Positions 10,747-20,555 of a stretch of 64,000 nucleotides of DNA are shown piece by piece. Source of the stretch: Burkholderiales bacterium (GTDB lineage Bacteria > Pseudomonadota > Gammaproteobacteria > Burkholderiales > Burkholderiaceae_C); NCBI GenBank assembly GCA_017307855.1, contig JAFKGD010000013.1:62001-126000 (forward strand), written 5' to 3'. Made by a program: the position numbers and the translations under genes. Each line of letters starts with the position of its first letter. Position 1 is the first letter of the stretch. The notes beneath the pieces were generated by a model, which made no database searches, was not told where the DNA came from, and worked only from the letters and a program-made list of their open reading frames with translations.

Positions 10747-12228
10747 TCAGGAGAACCCGGCCGAACCCGCATCGGCACGCCGTCCGCGCGCCGTGTCCTG
10801 CGCGAAGCGCACCGTGAAACGCGTGCCCGGCGGCACCTGGCCGGGCCGTGTGTCTTCCACCGAGACCTCGGCGCCGTGCTGCTGGGCGATCTCGCGCACG
10901 ATGGGCAGGCCAAGGCCCGAGCCGTCGGCCTCGGTGCCGAGCGCGCGGTAGAAAGGCTGGAACACCAGCTCGCGCTCGTGCTCGGGGATGCCGGGGCCGG
11001 AGTCTTCCACCTGCACCATCGCCACGTGGCCGAACGGATCGGCCAGCACGCGCACGGTGATCACGCCCGGCCGCTCGCGCGTGGAAGGGGTGTAGGCGAT
11101 GGCGTTGTCCAGCAGGTTGCGCAACAGCTCGGCCAGTAGCGTGGCGTTGCCCTGGATCTCGACGCCGGGGCTGCCGGGCTCGGCGCCGTCGTAGCCGATG
11201 TCGATGCCCTTTTCCAGCGCGCGCGGCACGCAGGCGTGGACCACGTCGAGCGTGAGGCGCGCCAGATCGCAGGGCTGGCGCACCATGCCCACGCCGCTGT
11301 TCTCGGCGCGCGCCAGCGCCAGCAGCTGATTGACCGTGTGCGTGGCGCGCACGCTGGCGCGGCCGATCTGCTTGAGCGACTGCTTGAGTTCTTCGGCGCT
11401 CGATCCTTCGCGCTGCGCGAGGTCGGCCTGCATGCGCAGGCCGGCCAGCGGCGTCTTGAGCTGGTGCGCCGCGTCGGCCAGGAAGCGCTTCTGCGTGGCG
11501 ATCGAATCCTTCAGCCGCGTCAGCAGGCCGTTGACCGACGACACCAGCGGCGCCACTTCCATGGGCACGGCCTTGTCGTCCAGCGGCGAGAGGTCGTCGG
11601 GCCGGCGGGCGCGGATGCGCGCCTCCAGCTGCGACAGCGGCTTGATGCCGCGCACCAGCGCCATCCACACCAGCAGCACCGCCAGCGGCAGGATGACGAA
11701 CTGCGGCAGCATCACGCCCTTGATGATCTCGGTGGCCAGCACCGAACGTTTGCCGCGCGTTTCGGCCACCTGCACCAGCACCGGCGATGCACCCGCCAGA
11801 TCGGCCGCCACCCAGGTACTGGCCACGCGCACGGCCAGGCCGCGCATCTCGTCGTCGCGCAGGTGCACCAGGCCCGGCGCCGTGGCGCGTGCCTCGTCGG
11901 GCGGCGCGGGCAGATCGCGCTCGCCCGCGAGGAAATGGCCGTCGCTGCCCATCACCTGGTAGTAGACCTGGTCGGAATCGTCGGCGCGCAGGATCTCGCG
12001 CGCTGGCTGCGGCAGGAAGAACTGCACGCGGTTGCCGCTGACCACCACCAGTTGCGCCAGCGTCTGCACGTTGTATTCGAGCGCGCGATCGAACGGCCGG
12101 TTGGCGATGCCCTGCGCCACCAGCCAGGTCAGCGCCAGGCTCACGGGCCACAGCAGCAGCAGCGGCGTGAGCATCCAGTCGAGGATTTCCCCGAACAGCG
12201 AGCGCTGCTCACGCTGAAAAATCTTCAC
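10747..12228 (-). CDS. Sensor histidine kinase, TctE-like (2CSK_N domain)
   Basis: A 493-residue membrane kinase. An N-terminal helix at about 20-40 and a second at about 175-195 flank a periplasmic sensor of about 130 residues of the two-component sensor kinase N-terminal type (IANRPFDRALEYNVQTLAQL). A HAMP-like region follows, then the HisKA helix with phospho-acceptor His255 (LADAAHQLKTPLAGLR), an N box (ELLRNLLDNAIAYTP), a G1 box (VEDSGPGIPE) and a G2 box (GSGLGLPIV). A GTG opposite 12226-12228 (protein MKIFQREQ) is the best start, because longer versions read through a dispersed repeat. It is paired with the response regulator upstream on the same strand. The signal may be a carboxylate, as for TctE. 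Confidence 0.88.
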   Translation of the reverse strand: MKIFQREQRSLFGEILDWMLTPLLLLWPVSLALTWLVAQGIANRPFDRALEYNVQTLAQLVVVSGNRVQFFLPQPAREILRADDSDQVYYQVMGSDGHFLAGERDLPAPPDEARATAPGLVHLRDDEMRGLAVRVASTWVAADLAGASPVLVQVAETRGKRSVLATEIIKGVMLPQFVILPLAVLLVWMALVRGIKPLSQLEARIRARRPDDLSPLDDKAVPMEVAPLVSSVNGLLTRLKDSIATQKRFLADAAHQLKTPLAGLRMQADLAQREGSSAEELKQSLKQIGRASVRATHTVNQLLALARAENSGVGMVRQPCDLARLTLDVVHACVPRALEKGIDIGYDGAEPGSPGVEIQGNATLLAELLRNLLDNAIAYTPSTRERPGVITVRVLADPFGHVAMVQVEDSGPGIPEHERELVFQPFYRALGTEADGSGLGLPIVREIAQQHGAEVSVEDTRPGQVPPGTRFTVRFAQDTARGRRADAGSAGFS

Positions 12229-12242
12229 AGGAAGATGCTCCG

Positions 12243-12346
12243 AGCGCCCAGGCCTTCGGCCTGGCCGCCCCGGCTTCGCCGGGGCCATGCGCGAGCGGCC
12301 CCCCCGGGGGGCAGCGACCCACACGCAGTGGGGAAGCGTGGGGGCC
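12243..12346 (+). repeat. Dispersed intergenic repeat, copy A
   Basis: GC-rich, hairpin-rich block between the response regulator and the histidine kinase. It contains short inverted repeats (AGGCCTTCGGCCT; CCCCGGCTTCGCCGGGG), the core GCGCGAGCGGCC followed by a C-run/G-run hairpin, and the tail ACACGCAGTG...GCGTGGGGGCC. The reverse complement of 63691-63800 carries the same core and tail in the same order, and 17131-17205 has a diverged version. Function is unknown; it may modulate transcript stability between the two genes. Confidence 0.75.
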
Positions 12347-12351
12347 TCACG

Positions 12352-13026
12352 TCAGCCGGGGATTTTTTCAAGGCAGTAGCCGAGGCCGCGCACGGTGGCG
12401 ATGCGGATCGGCCCCTTCTCGATCTTCTTGCGCAGGCGGTGGATGTAGACCTCGATGGCGTTGTTGCTCACCTCCTCGCCCCACTCGCACAGGCGCTCGA
12501 CCAGCTGGTCCTTGCTGACCAGGCGGCCCGCGCGCTGCAGCAGCACTTCGAGCAGGCCGAGTTCACGCGCCGACAGCTCCACCATCCGGCCGTCGATGGT
12601 GGCCACACGGCCGGCCTGGTCGTATACCAGCGGGCCGTGCTTGATCGAGCTGCTGGTGGCACCCATGCCGCGCCGCGTGAGGGCGCGCACGCGCGCTTCC
12701 AGCTCCTGCAGCGAGAACGGCTTGGCCATGTAGTCGTCGGCGCCGTAGTCGAGGCCCTTCACGCGCTCTTCCACGCTGTCGGCAGCAGTGAGGATCAGCA
12801 CCGGGATCGACGAGCCGCGGCCGCGCAGCTTGCGCAGCACTTCCAGCCCATGCAGTTTGGGCAGGCCCAGGTCGAGGATCAACAGGTCGAACTCGTTGTT
12901 GGTGACCAGGGCCGTGTCGGCCTCGGTGCCGCTGGCCACGTGGTCCACCACGGCGCCCGAAGCGCGCAGCGTGCGCAGCAGGCCATCGGCCAGCACCTGG
13001 TCGTCTTCCGCGATGAGGATGCGCAT
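12352..13026 (-). CDS. OmpR-family response regulator, TctD/QseB-like
   Basis: A 224-residue regulator. The receiver domain has the acidic pocket EDD (7-9), phospho-acceptor Asp52 (LILDLGLPKLHG), Thr80 and Lys102 (MAKPF). The C-terminal winged helix carries LVYDQAGRVATIDG, LSARELGLLEVLL and NAIEVYIHRLRKKI...IRTVRGLGY-type residues. It is transcribed with the histidine kinase, the two genes being separated by repeat copy A (about 120 bases). No tricarboxylate transporter genes are adjacent, so its targets cannot be named from context. Confidence 0.92.
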   Translation of the reverse strand: MRILIAEDDQVLADGLLRTLRASGAVVDHVASGTEADTALVTNNEFDLLILDLGLPKLHGLEVLRKLRGRGSSIPVLILTAADSVEERVKGLDYGADDYMAKPFSLQELEARVRALTRRGMGATSSSIKHGPLVYDQAGRVATIDGRMVELSARELGLLEVLLQRAGRLVSKDQLVERLCEWGEEVSNNAIEVYIHRLRKKIEKGPIRIATVRGLGYCLEKIPG

Positions 13027-13157
13027 GTCGTCTCCTGTGCCCTGGGTCGGGTCTTCCTGTAGTCGTCACCCATTCTAAGAACGCCGGTGGCACATCGAGG
13101 ATGCGGTTTTCGCTGACATGGCGCGGGCGTCGGCATGCAGATACTCGGCTGCGCACC

Positions 13158-14111
13158 ATGACCCCACCCCTTCTGGCGCCCGACGCGCCCCTGTTCATCG
13201 TCTTCAATCCCGGTTCGGGCCGCCACGAAGGCGACCCGACGCGCGAGCGCGTGGATGCGGCGTGCGCGGCTGCAGGCCGCCGCTGCGAGTGGTTCGAGAT
13301 CGCGCGTGGCCGGCCCGTGACGCAGGTGGCGCATCAGGCCGTGCAGGCCGCGTTGCAGGCGCAGGGCATCGCGGTGGCCGTGGGTGGCGACGGCACCCTC
13401 AGCGCCGTGGCCCAGGCCGCGTTGCCGGCAGGTTGCGCCTTCGGCGTACTGCCCCAGGGGACTTTCAACTACTTCGGCCGCGACCACGGCGTTCCGCAGG
13501 AACTGGACGAAGCCGTGGCCGCACTGCTGGCCGGCCACCTGGAGCCGGTGCAGGCCGGCCTGGTGAACGACCGCGTGTTCATCGTCAATGCCAGCCTGGG
13601 CCTGTACGCGCGCGCGCTGGCCGATCGCGAGGTGGCCAAGCAGCGCTTTGGCCGCAGCCGCTGGGTGGCGGCGTTCTCGGCCGTGGCCACGCTGCTGCGC
13701 GGCGTGCGCAACTGGCGCCTGCGCCTGCACGCCGGTGGACAGGCACACGACGTGACCACGCCCACGCTGTTCGTGGGCAACAACGCGCTTCAGTTCGAAC
13801 AGGTCGGACTGGCCGAGGCCGACGAGGTGGATCGCGGCGCGCTGGCCGTCGTGGCCTTGCAGCCCGTGGGCCGTGCAGCCATGTTCGGCATGCTGCTGCG
13901 CGCGGCGCTGGGGCGCCTGGATGACGATCCCCACGTGCACAGCTTTGCCACCGCCGCGCTGGAAGTCAGCAACGGCGCCCAGGCCCGCCGCGTGCGCGTG
14001 GCGACCGATGGGGAACTCACCTGGATGACGATGCCGCTGCGCTTTCGCGTCGCGCCGCAGCCGCTGTGGCTGGTCAAGCCGCCGCCCGCGCTGGAGGCCG
14101 AGCGCGCATGA
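13158..14111 (+). CDS. Diacylglycerol kinase/lipid kinase family protein
   Basis: A 317-residue protein of the DAGK catalytic family. It shows the nucleotide-binding FNPGSGRHEGD, the catalytic GGDGTLSAVAQAAL and the GVLPQGTFNYFGRD loop, followed by a beta-sandwich C-terminal domain (FIVNASLGLYARAL, LFVGNNALQFEQ, VATDGELTWM). It should phosphorylate a lipid such as diacylglycerol or a sphingoid base; the substrate is not known. No clear ribosome-binding site distinguishes the ATG at 13158 from another at 13101; the later one is used because homology begins just after it. The stop overlaps the next start in ATGA. Confidence 0.85.
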   Translation: MTPPLLAPDAPLFIVFNPGSGRHEGDPTRERVDAACAAAGRRCEWFEIARGRPVTQVAHQAVQAALQAQGIAVAVGGDGTLSAVAQAALPAGCAFGVLPQGTFNYFGRDHGVPQELDEAVAALLAGHLEPVQAGLVNDRVFIVNASLGLYARALADREVAKQRFGRSRWVAAFSAVATLLRGVRNWRLRLHAGGQAHDVTTPTLFVGNNALQFEQVGLAEADEVDRGALAVVALQPVGRAAMFGMLLRAALGRLDDDPHVHSFATAALEVSNGAQARRVRVATDGELTWMTMPLRFRVAPQPLWLVKPPPALEAERA

Positions 14112-14962
14112 CGCGGCTGGTGCAGATTTCCGACCCCCACTTCGGCACCGAGCAGGCGCCGGTGGCCGAGGCACTGGTGCGCTGGGTGCGCGAGCAGGCG
14201 CCCGATGCCGTGCTGCTCACCGGCGACGTGACGCAGCGCGCCACCACCGCCCAGTTCGAGGCCGCCCGGGCCTTTCTCGCCCGGCTCGATGTGCCACGCG
14301 TGCTGGCGATCCCCGGCAACCACGACATTCCGCTGCTCCACCTGGGCGCGCGGATGTTCGCACCCTACGGGCGCTGGACGCACGCGTTCGGTCCGCAACT
14401 CGAGCCCGAATGGGATGCGCCGGACGTGCTGGTGCTGGGCCTCAACACCACGCGGGCGTGGCGGCACAAGGATGGCGAGCTCTCGCCCGAGCAGATCGAA
14501 CGCGTTGCCCGCCGGCTGCAGCGCGCCGCGCCGGCGCAGTTGCGCATCGTGGCCGTGCACCAGCCCGTGGCAGTCACCCGGCGCGAGGACGAGGCCAACC
14601 TGCTGCACGGACATGAACAGGCGGTCTCCATCTGGCGCCGCGCCGGCGCCGACCTGATCATGGGCGGGCACATCCACCTGCCCTTCGTGCGTCGGCTGCC
14701 GGGCCTGCGCCCGGGCAGCCGCGTGGTGTGGGCCGTGCAGGCGGGTACAGCGCTGTCGTCGCGCGTGCGCTCCGGCGCGCCCAATTCGGTCAATCTGGTG
14801 CGCTCGGCACCGGTCACCGGTGGCCGGGCCTGCGTCGTGGAGCGCTGGGATTTCGACGCGCGCCGGGATGCGTTCGTCGAGGTCGATTCGCAGCCGCTGG
14901 CACTTTCGGCCGTGCGCCGGCCGACAGCACGGCGACCGGCTCAGCCGATGCCGCCCGCGTAA
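14108..14962 (+). CDS. Calcineurin-like metallophosphoesterase (CpdA-like family)
   Basis: A 284-residue metallophosphoesterase. The di-metal site motifs appear in order: DPH (ISDPHFG), GD (LLTGDVTQR), GNHD (AIPGNHDIPL), an isolated H (VAVHQPV) and GHxH (MGGHIHLPF). The family includes cAMP phosphodiesterase CpdA and lipid- or nucleotide-cleaving enzymes, so the exact substrate is open. The ATG lies inside an ATGA overlap with the lipid-kinase gene, and the coupling hints at a shared phospholipid-related role. Its 3' end overlaps the convergent MarR gene by 22 bases. Confidence 0.85.
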   Translation: MTRLVQISDPHFGTEQAPVAEALVRWVREQAPDAVLLTGDVTQRATTAQFEAARAFLARLDVPRVLAIPGNHDIPLLHLGARMFAPYGRWTHAFGPQLEPEWDAPDVLVLGLNTTRAWRHKDGELSPEQIERVARRLQRAAPAQLRIVAVHQPVAVTRREDEANLLHGHEQAVSIWRRAGADLIMGGHIHLPFVRRLPGLRPGSRVVWAVQAGTALSSRVRSGAPNSVNLVRSAPVTGGRACVVERWDFDARRDAFVEVDSQPLALSAVRRPTARRPAQPMPPA

Positions 14963-15432
14963 GCTTCCAGGCCGATCGAGACCACGGCCGCCACCTCGTC
15001 GCCCACCTCGGCGCGGAACTCGGCCTCCGCCTGCACCACGGCCGATTCGAACGCGCGCAGCCAGGCCAGGCCCGTTTCGGTGAAGACGATGCGGCGCGCG
15101 CGCGCATCGTGCGCATCGGGCGCGCGCCTCACCAGATCCCAGGCCTCGCATTGGTCCACCAGTTGCGCCATGGATTGCTTGCTCATCCCCGCGAACTCGG
15201 CCAGCTCGGTCAGCCGTGCGCCGCCCAGCGGCAGGTGGCGCGTGATGTGGATGTGGGCAGCGCTGACCTGATCGCGCGCCGCCAGGTTGGACAGGGTCAG
15301 CGGCACGTGCACGTCGTGCGCCATCAGGTGGCGCACGCGGTCGTCGAAGCGGCGCATGGCATGGCCCAGCAGCCGGCCCAGGTGGGTCTGCCGCCAGTCG
15401 TCGGCGTGCGTGGGAAGCGAGCTGTCGATCAT
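14941..15432 (-). CDS. MarR-family transcriptional regulator
   Basis: A 163-residue winged-helix regulator. It has an N-terminal dimerisation helix (RLLGHAMRRFDDRVRHLMA), a DNA-binding helix pair (RLTELAEFAGMSKQSMAQLVDQCEAWDLVRR), a wing with a diverged DxRxR (APDAHDARARRIVFTETG) and a C-terminal dimer helix. The ATG at 15432 is preferred to an upstream TTG. A 19-bp imperfect palindrome lies just upstream and could be its own operator. The effector is unknown. Its stop overlaps the convergent phosphoesterase gene. Confidence 0.88.
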   Translation of the reverse strand: MIDSSLPTHADDWRQTHLGRLLGHAMRRFDDRVRHLMAHDVHVPLTLSNLAARDQVSAAHIHITRHLPLGGARLTELAEFAGMSKQSMAQLVDQCEAWDLVRRAPDAHDARARRIVFTETGLAWLRAFESAVVQAEAEFRAEVGDEVAAVVSIGLEAYAGGIG

Positions 15433-15439
15433 CGCCAAA

Positions 15440-15458
15440 TGGTAAGGCAAACTGACCA
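15440..15458. promoter_or_regulatory. Candidate MarR autoregulatory operator
   Basis: TGGTAAG-GCAAA-CTGACCA is an inverted repeat of two 7-bp arms with one mismatched position. It lies 8-26 bases upstream of the MarR start, where autorepressors of this family usually bind. Recognition by this protein is inferred. Confidence 0.45.
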
Positions 15459-15514
15459 AAAAATGGGTTTACGGCGATCTATCAGGCCTCTACAGTACTG
15501 GTCAGGCATCCAGT

Positions 15515-15530
15515 CTGTATTTCGAAACAG
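15515..15530 (+). promoter_or_regulatory. LexA (SOS) box upstream of recA
   Basis: CTGTATTTCGAAACAG matches the proteobacterial LexA consensus CTGT-N8-ACAG exactly and lies 45 bases before the recA ATG. LexA bound here would repress recA until DNA damage triggers RecA-dependent LexA cleavage. A good ribosome-binding site (AAGGAG) is placed correctly before the ATG. Confidence 0.9.
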
Positions 15531-15574
15531 TGACTCGCGAAAAACCCAACCGATTGATTTCCAAGGAGAAATTC

Positions 15575-16633
15575 ATGGACGCACCCGTCAAGGGCCTGGC
15601 CCCCAACAGTGAAAAAGCCAAGGCGCTGCAAGCCGCGCTGGCGCAGATCGAGAAGCAGTTCGGCAAGGGCACGATCATGCGCCTGGGCGAAGGCGAGGCG
15701 ATCGAGGACATCCAGGTGGTTTCCACCGGCTCGCTGGGCCTGGACATCGCGCTGGGCGTGGGCGGCCTGCCGCGCGGCCGCGTGATCGAGATCTACGGCC
15801 CGGAAAGCTCGGGCAAGACCACGCTCACGCTGCAGGTCATCGCCGAAATGCAGAAGCAGGGCGGTCAGTGCGCCTTCGTCGATGCCGAACATGCGCTGGA
15901 CATCCAGTACGCCCAGAAGCTGGGCGTGACGGTGTCCGACCTGCTCATCAGCCAGCCCGACACCGGCGAACAGGCGCTCGAAATCGTCGACAGCCTGGTG
16001 CGTTCGGGTGCCGTCGACCTGATCGTGGTGGACTCGGTGGCCGCCCTCACGCCCAAGGCCGAAATCGAGGGCGAGATGGGCGACAGCCTGCCCGGCCTGC
16101 AGGCCCGCCTCATGAGCCAGGCGCTGCGCAAGCTCACGGCCACCATCAAGAAGACCAACTGCATGGTCATCTTCATCAACCAGATCCGCATGAAGATCGG
16201 CGTGATGTTCGGCAGCCCCGAAACCACCACCGGCGGCAATGCGCTGAAGTTCTACGCCTCGGTGCGCCTGGACATCCGACGCACCGGCACGATCAAGAAG
16301 GGCGATGAAGCCATTGGCAACGAGACCAAGGTCAAGGTGGTCAAGAACAAGGTGTCGCCTCCGTTCAAGACGGCCGAGTTCGACATCCTCTTCGGCGAGG
16401 GCATCAGCCGCGAGGGCGAGATCATCGACATGGGTGTGAATGCACGCATCGTCGAGAAGTCGGGCGCCTGGTATGCCTACAACGGCGAGAAGATCGGCCA
16501 GGGCCGCGACAACGCACGCGAATTCCTGCGCGAGAACCCCGATCTGGCCTACGAGATCGAGAACAAGGTGCGTGAAGGCCTGGGCATCGCCCTGCTGGCA
16601 CCGGCCGTGAACACAGCGGCCGACGACGAGTAA
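15575..16633 (+). CDS. recA: Recombinase RecA
   Basis: A 352-residue RecA, the usual length. The Walker A motif GPESSGKT is at 75-82. Other hallmarks are VDAEHALD, the Walker B strand [22 protein letters not shown], the loop MSQALRKLT and the L2 region [16 protein letters not shown]. RecA forms filaments on single-stranded DNA for homologous recombination and promotes LexA self-cleavage. The start is set by the AAGGAG site just upstream. A perfect LexA box shows SOS control, and recX follows 4 bases after the stop. Confidence 0.99.
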   Translation: MDAPVKGLAPNSEKAKALQAALAQIEKQFGKGTIMRLGEGEAIEDIQVVSTGSLGLDIALGVGGLPRGRVIEIYGPESSGKTTLTLQVIAEMQKQGGQCAFVDAEHALDIQYAQKLGVTVSDLLISQPDTGEQALEIVDSLVRSGAVDLIVVDSVAALTPKAEIEGEMGDSLPGLQARLMSQALRKLTATIKKTNCMVIFINQIRMKIGVMFGSPETTTGGNALKFYASVRLDIRRTGTIKKGDEAIGNETKVKVVKNKVSPPFKTAEFDILFGEGISREGEIIDMGVNARIVEKSGAWYAYNGEKIGQGRDNAREFLRENPDLAYEIENKVREGLGIALLAPAVNTAADDE

Positions 16634-16637
16634 GCCC

Positions 16638-17096
16638 GTGGCGACGACGCGGCCCGCGCTCTCGCTCAAGGGTCGTGCGCTGCGCTACCTGGCGGGCCGC
16701 GAGCATTCGCGGCTGGAGCTCGAACGCAAGCTCGCTGCCCATGAGGAAGAGCCCGGTCAACTGGCCCGGGTGCTCGACGAGCTCACGGCCAAGGGCTTCA
16801 TCGATGCCCGCCGCGTGGCCGAATCACTGGCGTATCGACGCGGAGCACGCCTGGGCACGGCGCGCGTGCGTCAGGAAATGCTGGCCAAGGGCCTGGAGCC
16901 CGAGGCCATGGCCGATGCGCTGCAAACGCTCAAGGCCAGCGAGCCGGCCCGCGCGCGCGAGGTGTGGAAGCGCAAGTTCGGCGAGCCTGCGGCGGATGCC
17001 GCGGCGCGCGCCCGGCAGATGCGCTTCCTCGCAGCGCGGGGCTTCGCGCCCGAGGTGATCCGCCGCGTGGTGCGCGGCGGCGATGACGACGAGTGA
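16638..17096 (+). CDS. recX: Regulatory protein RecX
   Basis: A 152-residue, helix-rich basic protein with the RecX three-helix repeats (ALRYLAGREHSRLELERKLAAH; ARVLDELTAKGFIDARRVAESLAY; RQMRFLAARGFAPEVIRRVVR). RecX binds within the RecA filament and limits its activity. The start is a GTG four bases after recA, giving a tight operon under the same LexA box. Length and position match the family. Confidence 0.95.
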   Translation: MATTRPALSLKGRALRYLAGREHSRLELERKLAAHEEEPGQLARVLDELTAKGFIDARRVAESLAYRRGARLGTARVRQEMLAKGLEPEAMADALQTLKASEPARAREVWKRKFGEPAADAAARARQMRFLAARGFAPEVIRRVVRGGDDDE

Positions 17097-17130
17097 GGGA
17101 GGCGTTTCAGGCCAGAATGCCGCAGAACCG

Positions 17131-17205
17131 GCGCTGCAGGGCTGCAGGCATTGCCCTCTTGCAGGGGGCGGCGTAGCGACACGGAGTGCGCGAAGCCTGG
17201 GTGTG
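17131..17205 (+). repeat. Dispersed intergenic repeat, diverged copy B
   Basis: The spacer between the convergent ends of recX and argC holds a degenerate version of the repeat seen at 12243 and 63691. It keeps the order: C-run, GCAGGGGGC, GTAGCGACACGGAGTG, GCGAAGCCTGGG. The resemblance is weaker than between the other two copies, and the left half is unlike theirs. Confidence 0.45.
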
Positions 17206-17207
17206 AG

Positions 17208-18131
17208 CTAAATGCTCAACATGAGGCGCAGGTTCTGCACGGCGGCGCCGCTCGCGCCCTTGCCCAGATTGTCCAGCCGCGCGATCACGACGGCGTGGCG
17301 GTGGTCCTCATTGGGAAACACGCGGATCTCGAGTTCATTGGTGTCGTTGAGCGCCAGCGCGTCGAGCTTGCCGTCCTCGGTGGGCGGCAGAACTTTCACA
17401 TACTGTTCGGGCGTGTTGCTCTTCGCATAGTGGGCCGCCAGGGCGGCATGCAGGTCGGCCGCCGATGGCTTGCCCGGCAGGACATCCAGGTGCAGTGGCA
17501 GTTGCACCAGCATCCCCTGGCGGAAGTTGCCCACCGAAGGGATGAACACCGGCCGCTCGGTGAGCCCCGTGTACTTCATGATCTCGGGGATGTGCTTGTG
17601 TTTGAGGCCCAGCGCATAGGTCTCGAACAGCGGCGCAGTGCCGGCTTCGTAGGCTTCGATCATGCTGCGCCCGCCGCCCGAATAGCCGCTCACCGAAGGC
17701 AGCGCGATGGCATGGCCGGCAGGCAGCAGGCCGGCGTCGACGAGCGGACGCACGATGGCGATGGCCCCCGTGGCATAGCAGCCCGGGTTGGCCACGCGGT
17801 CGGCCGCGGCCACGGCGTCGGCCTGGCCCGCGGCGAGTTCGGGGAACCCGTAGACCCAGCCGGCGGCCGTGCGGTGCGCGGTGGAGGCGTCGATGATGCG
17901 GGGTTTGCGGCCGGGCAGAGCATCCACCATGGCCACCGTCTCCCGCGCCGCGTCGTCGTGCAGGCACAGGATGACGAGGTCGGCCTCGGCGACCAGTTCG
18001 CGCTTGGCGGCGGGATCCTTGCGGCGCGCCGGGTCGATGCTGATCAGTTCGACACCGGCCAGCGACGCGAGCCGTTCGCGGATCTGCAGGCCGGTGGTGC
18101 CGGCTTCGCCATCGATGAAAACCTTGGACAT
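17208..18131 (-). CDS. argC: N-acetyl-gamma-glutamyl-phosphate reductase, type 2
   Basis: A 307-residue reductase of the short (type 2) ArgC class. It starts [20 protein letters not shown] (NADP-binding), has the catalytic Cys in [12 protein letters not shown] and substrate residues in [16 protein letters not shown]. It reduces N-acetylglutamyl phosphate to the semialdehyde in arginine synthesis, in the cytoplasm. The ATG at 18131 gives the full family N-terminus; a longer frame upstream has no homology. It is a single gene, convergent with recX and divergent from sucC. Confidence 0.95.
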   Translation of the reverse strand: MSKVFIDGEAGTTGLQIRERLASLAGVELISIDPARRKDPAAKRELVAEADLVILCLHDDAARETVAMVDALPGRKPRIIDASTAHRTAAGWVYGFPELAAGQADAVAAADRVANPGCYATGAIAIVRPLVDAGLLPAGHAIALPSVSGYSGGGRSMIEAYEAGTAPLFETYALGLKHKHIPEIMKYTGLTERPVFIPSVGNFRQGMLVQLPLHLDVLPGKPSAADLHAALAAHYAKSNTPEQYVKVLPPTEDGKLDALALNDTNELEIRVFPNEDHRHAVVIARLDNLGKGASGAAVQNLRLMLSI

Positions 18132-18327
18132 GGTGCGATAACCCGGAGGGATGAGGCGTTGAATACGTGGACCGGCCCGTCGGGGCCGGGTTCCCACTAT
18201 AGACGGCATGCACGAAAATTGTGCATCGCAGCATGATACAGTTCGCGGCGGCCCTGCCATCCGCCCGGCGAACGCACGCCCTCGCGCGACCCCGCAGCCT
18301 CCATCCCCGACTCCTAAGAGAGACTCC

Positions 18328-19488
<1,161 letters not shown>

Positions 19489-19501
19489 GGAACACAGCGT
19501 C

Positions 19502-20395
19502 ATGTCGATCTACATCAACAAAGACACCAAGGTCATCACCCAGGGCATCACCGGCAAGACCGGTCAGTTCCACACGGAAAAGTGCCAGGAATACGCCAAC
19601 GGCAAGAACTGCTTCGTCGCCGGCGTGAATCCCAAGAAGGCCGGTGAGTCGATCTTCAACATCCCGATCTACGCCTCGGTGAAGGAAGCCGCCACGCAGA
19701 CTGGCGCCACCGTGTCGGTGATCTATGTGCCGCCCGCGGGCGCTGCCGCCGCCATCTGGGAAGCCGTCGAGGCCGACCTGGACCTGGCCATCTGCATCAC
19801 CGAAGGCATTCCGGTTCGCGACATGCTCGAAGTGCGCAACAAGATGAAGGCCAAGGAAGCCAAGGGCGGCAAGAAGACGCTGCTGCTGGGCCCCAACTGC
19901 CCCGGCCTGATCACGCCCGACGAGATCAAGATCGGCATCATGCCCGGCCACATCCACAAGAAGGGCCGCGTGGGCGTCGTGTCGCGTTCCGGCACGCTGA
20001 CCTATGAAGCCGTGGCGCAACTGTCCGAGCTGGGCATCGGCCAGTCGTCGGCGGTTGGCATCGGCGGCGACCCGATCAACGGCCTCAAGCACATCGACGT
20101 GATGAAGGCCTTCAACGACGATCCCGATACCGACGCCGTGATCATGATCGGCGAGATCGGCGGCCCGGACGAGGCGGAAGCCGCCCGCTGGTGCAAGGAC
20201 AACATGAAGAAGCCGATCGTCGGTTTCATCGCCGGCGTCACGGCGCCCCCCGGCAAGCGCATGGGCCATGCCGGCGCGCTGATCTCCGGCGGCGCGGACA
20301 CGGCCGATGCCAAGCTCGCCATCATGGAAGAGTGTGGTTTCACCATCACGCGCAACCCGTCGGAGATGGGCAAGCTGCTCAAGGGCCTGCTGTAA
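19502..20395 (+). CDS. sucD: Succinate--CoA ligase, alpha subunit
   Basis: A 297-residue subunit. It has an N-terminal CoA-binding Rossmann domain ([32 protein letters not shown]), the motif [12 protein letters not shown] and the phosphohistidine site [17 protein letters not shown]. It transfers phosphate between the histidine and the nucleotide bound by SucC. It is the last gene of the sucCD operon. Confidence 0.98.
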   Translation: MSIYINKDTKVITQGITGKTGQFHTEKCQEYANGKNCFVAGVNPKKAGESIFNIPIYASVKEAATQTGATVSVIYVPPAGAAAAIWEAVEADLDLAICITEGIPVRDMLEVRNKMKAKEAKGGKKTLLLGPNCPGLITPDEIKIGIMPGHIHKKGRVGVVSRSGTLTYEAVAQLSELGIGQSSAVGIGGDPINGLKHIDVMKAFNDDPDTDAVIMIGEIGGPDEAEAARWCKDNMKKPIVGFIAGVTAPPGKRMGHAGALISGGADTADAKLAIMEECGFTITRNPSEMGKLLKGLL

Positions 20396-20470
20396 GGCGC
20401 CCGCCACCGGCCCTGGCGGCGGGTTCTGCCCCTACGCAGAACTACGAACGCCGGGCCGGGCCGCGGTGGC

Positions 20471-20476
20471 TACACT
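20471..20476 (+). promoter_or_regulatory. Candidate -10 element for the TerC-family gene
   Basis: TACACT lies 80 bases before the downstream ATG, inside a sequence (GGTGGCTACACTGGCC) that looks like a typical -10 region in this group. No strong -35 is seen. If used, transcription would start near 20483 and place the hairpin at 20495-20527 inside the leader of the TerC gene rather than after sucD alone. Confidence 0.35.
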
Positions 20477-20494
20477 GGCCGCTCCAACATAAAA

Positions 20495-20527
20495 GAAAGA
20501 AAGCCCGCCTCGCGCGGGCTTTCTTTC
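20495..20527 (+). terminator. Perfect 14-bp hairpin between sucD and the TerC-family gene
   Basis: The arms GAAAGAAAGCCCGC and GCGGGCTTTCTTTC pair perfectly around the 5-base loop CTCGC. The A-rich and T-rich arm ends give it the look of a bidirectional intrinsic terminator for sucCD. There is no separate T-run beyond the stem. A leader attenuator for the next gene is an alternative reading. Confidence 0.75.
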
Positions 20528-20555
20528 GTATTCATAACACTGGAGATTCGCGCAC

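Noticed and set aside
15488-15505. A second LexA box near TACAGTACTGGTCAG
   Set aside because: It lacks the CTGT half at the right spacing; only the site at 15515-15530 matches the consensus.
20495-20527. A yybP-ykoY manganese riboswitch before the TerC gene
   Set aside because: Only a simple hairpin is visible. The conserved loop sequences of that riboswitch were not found.
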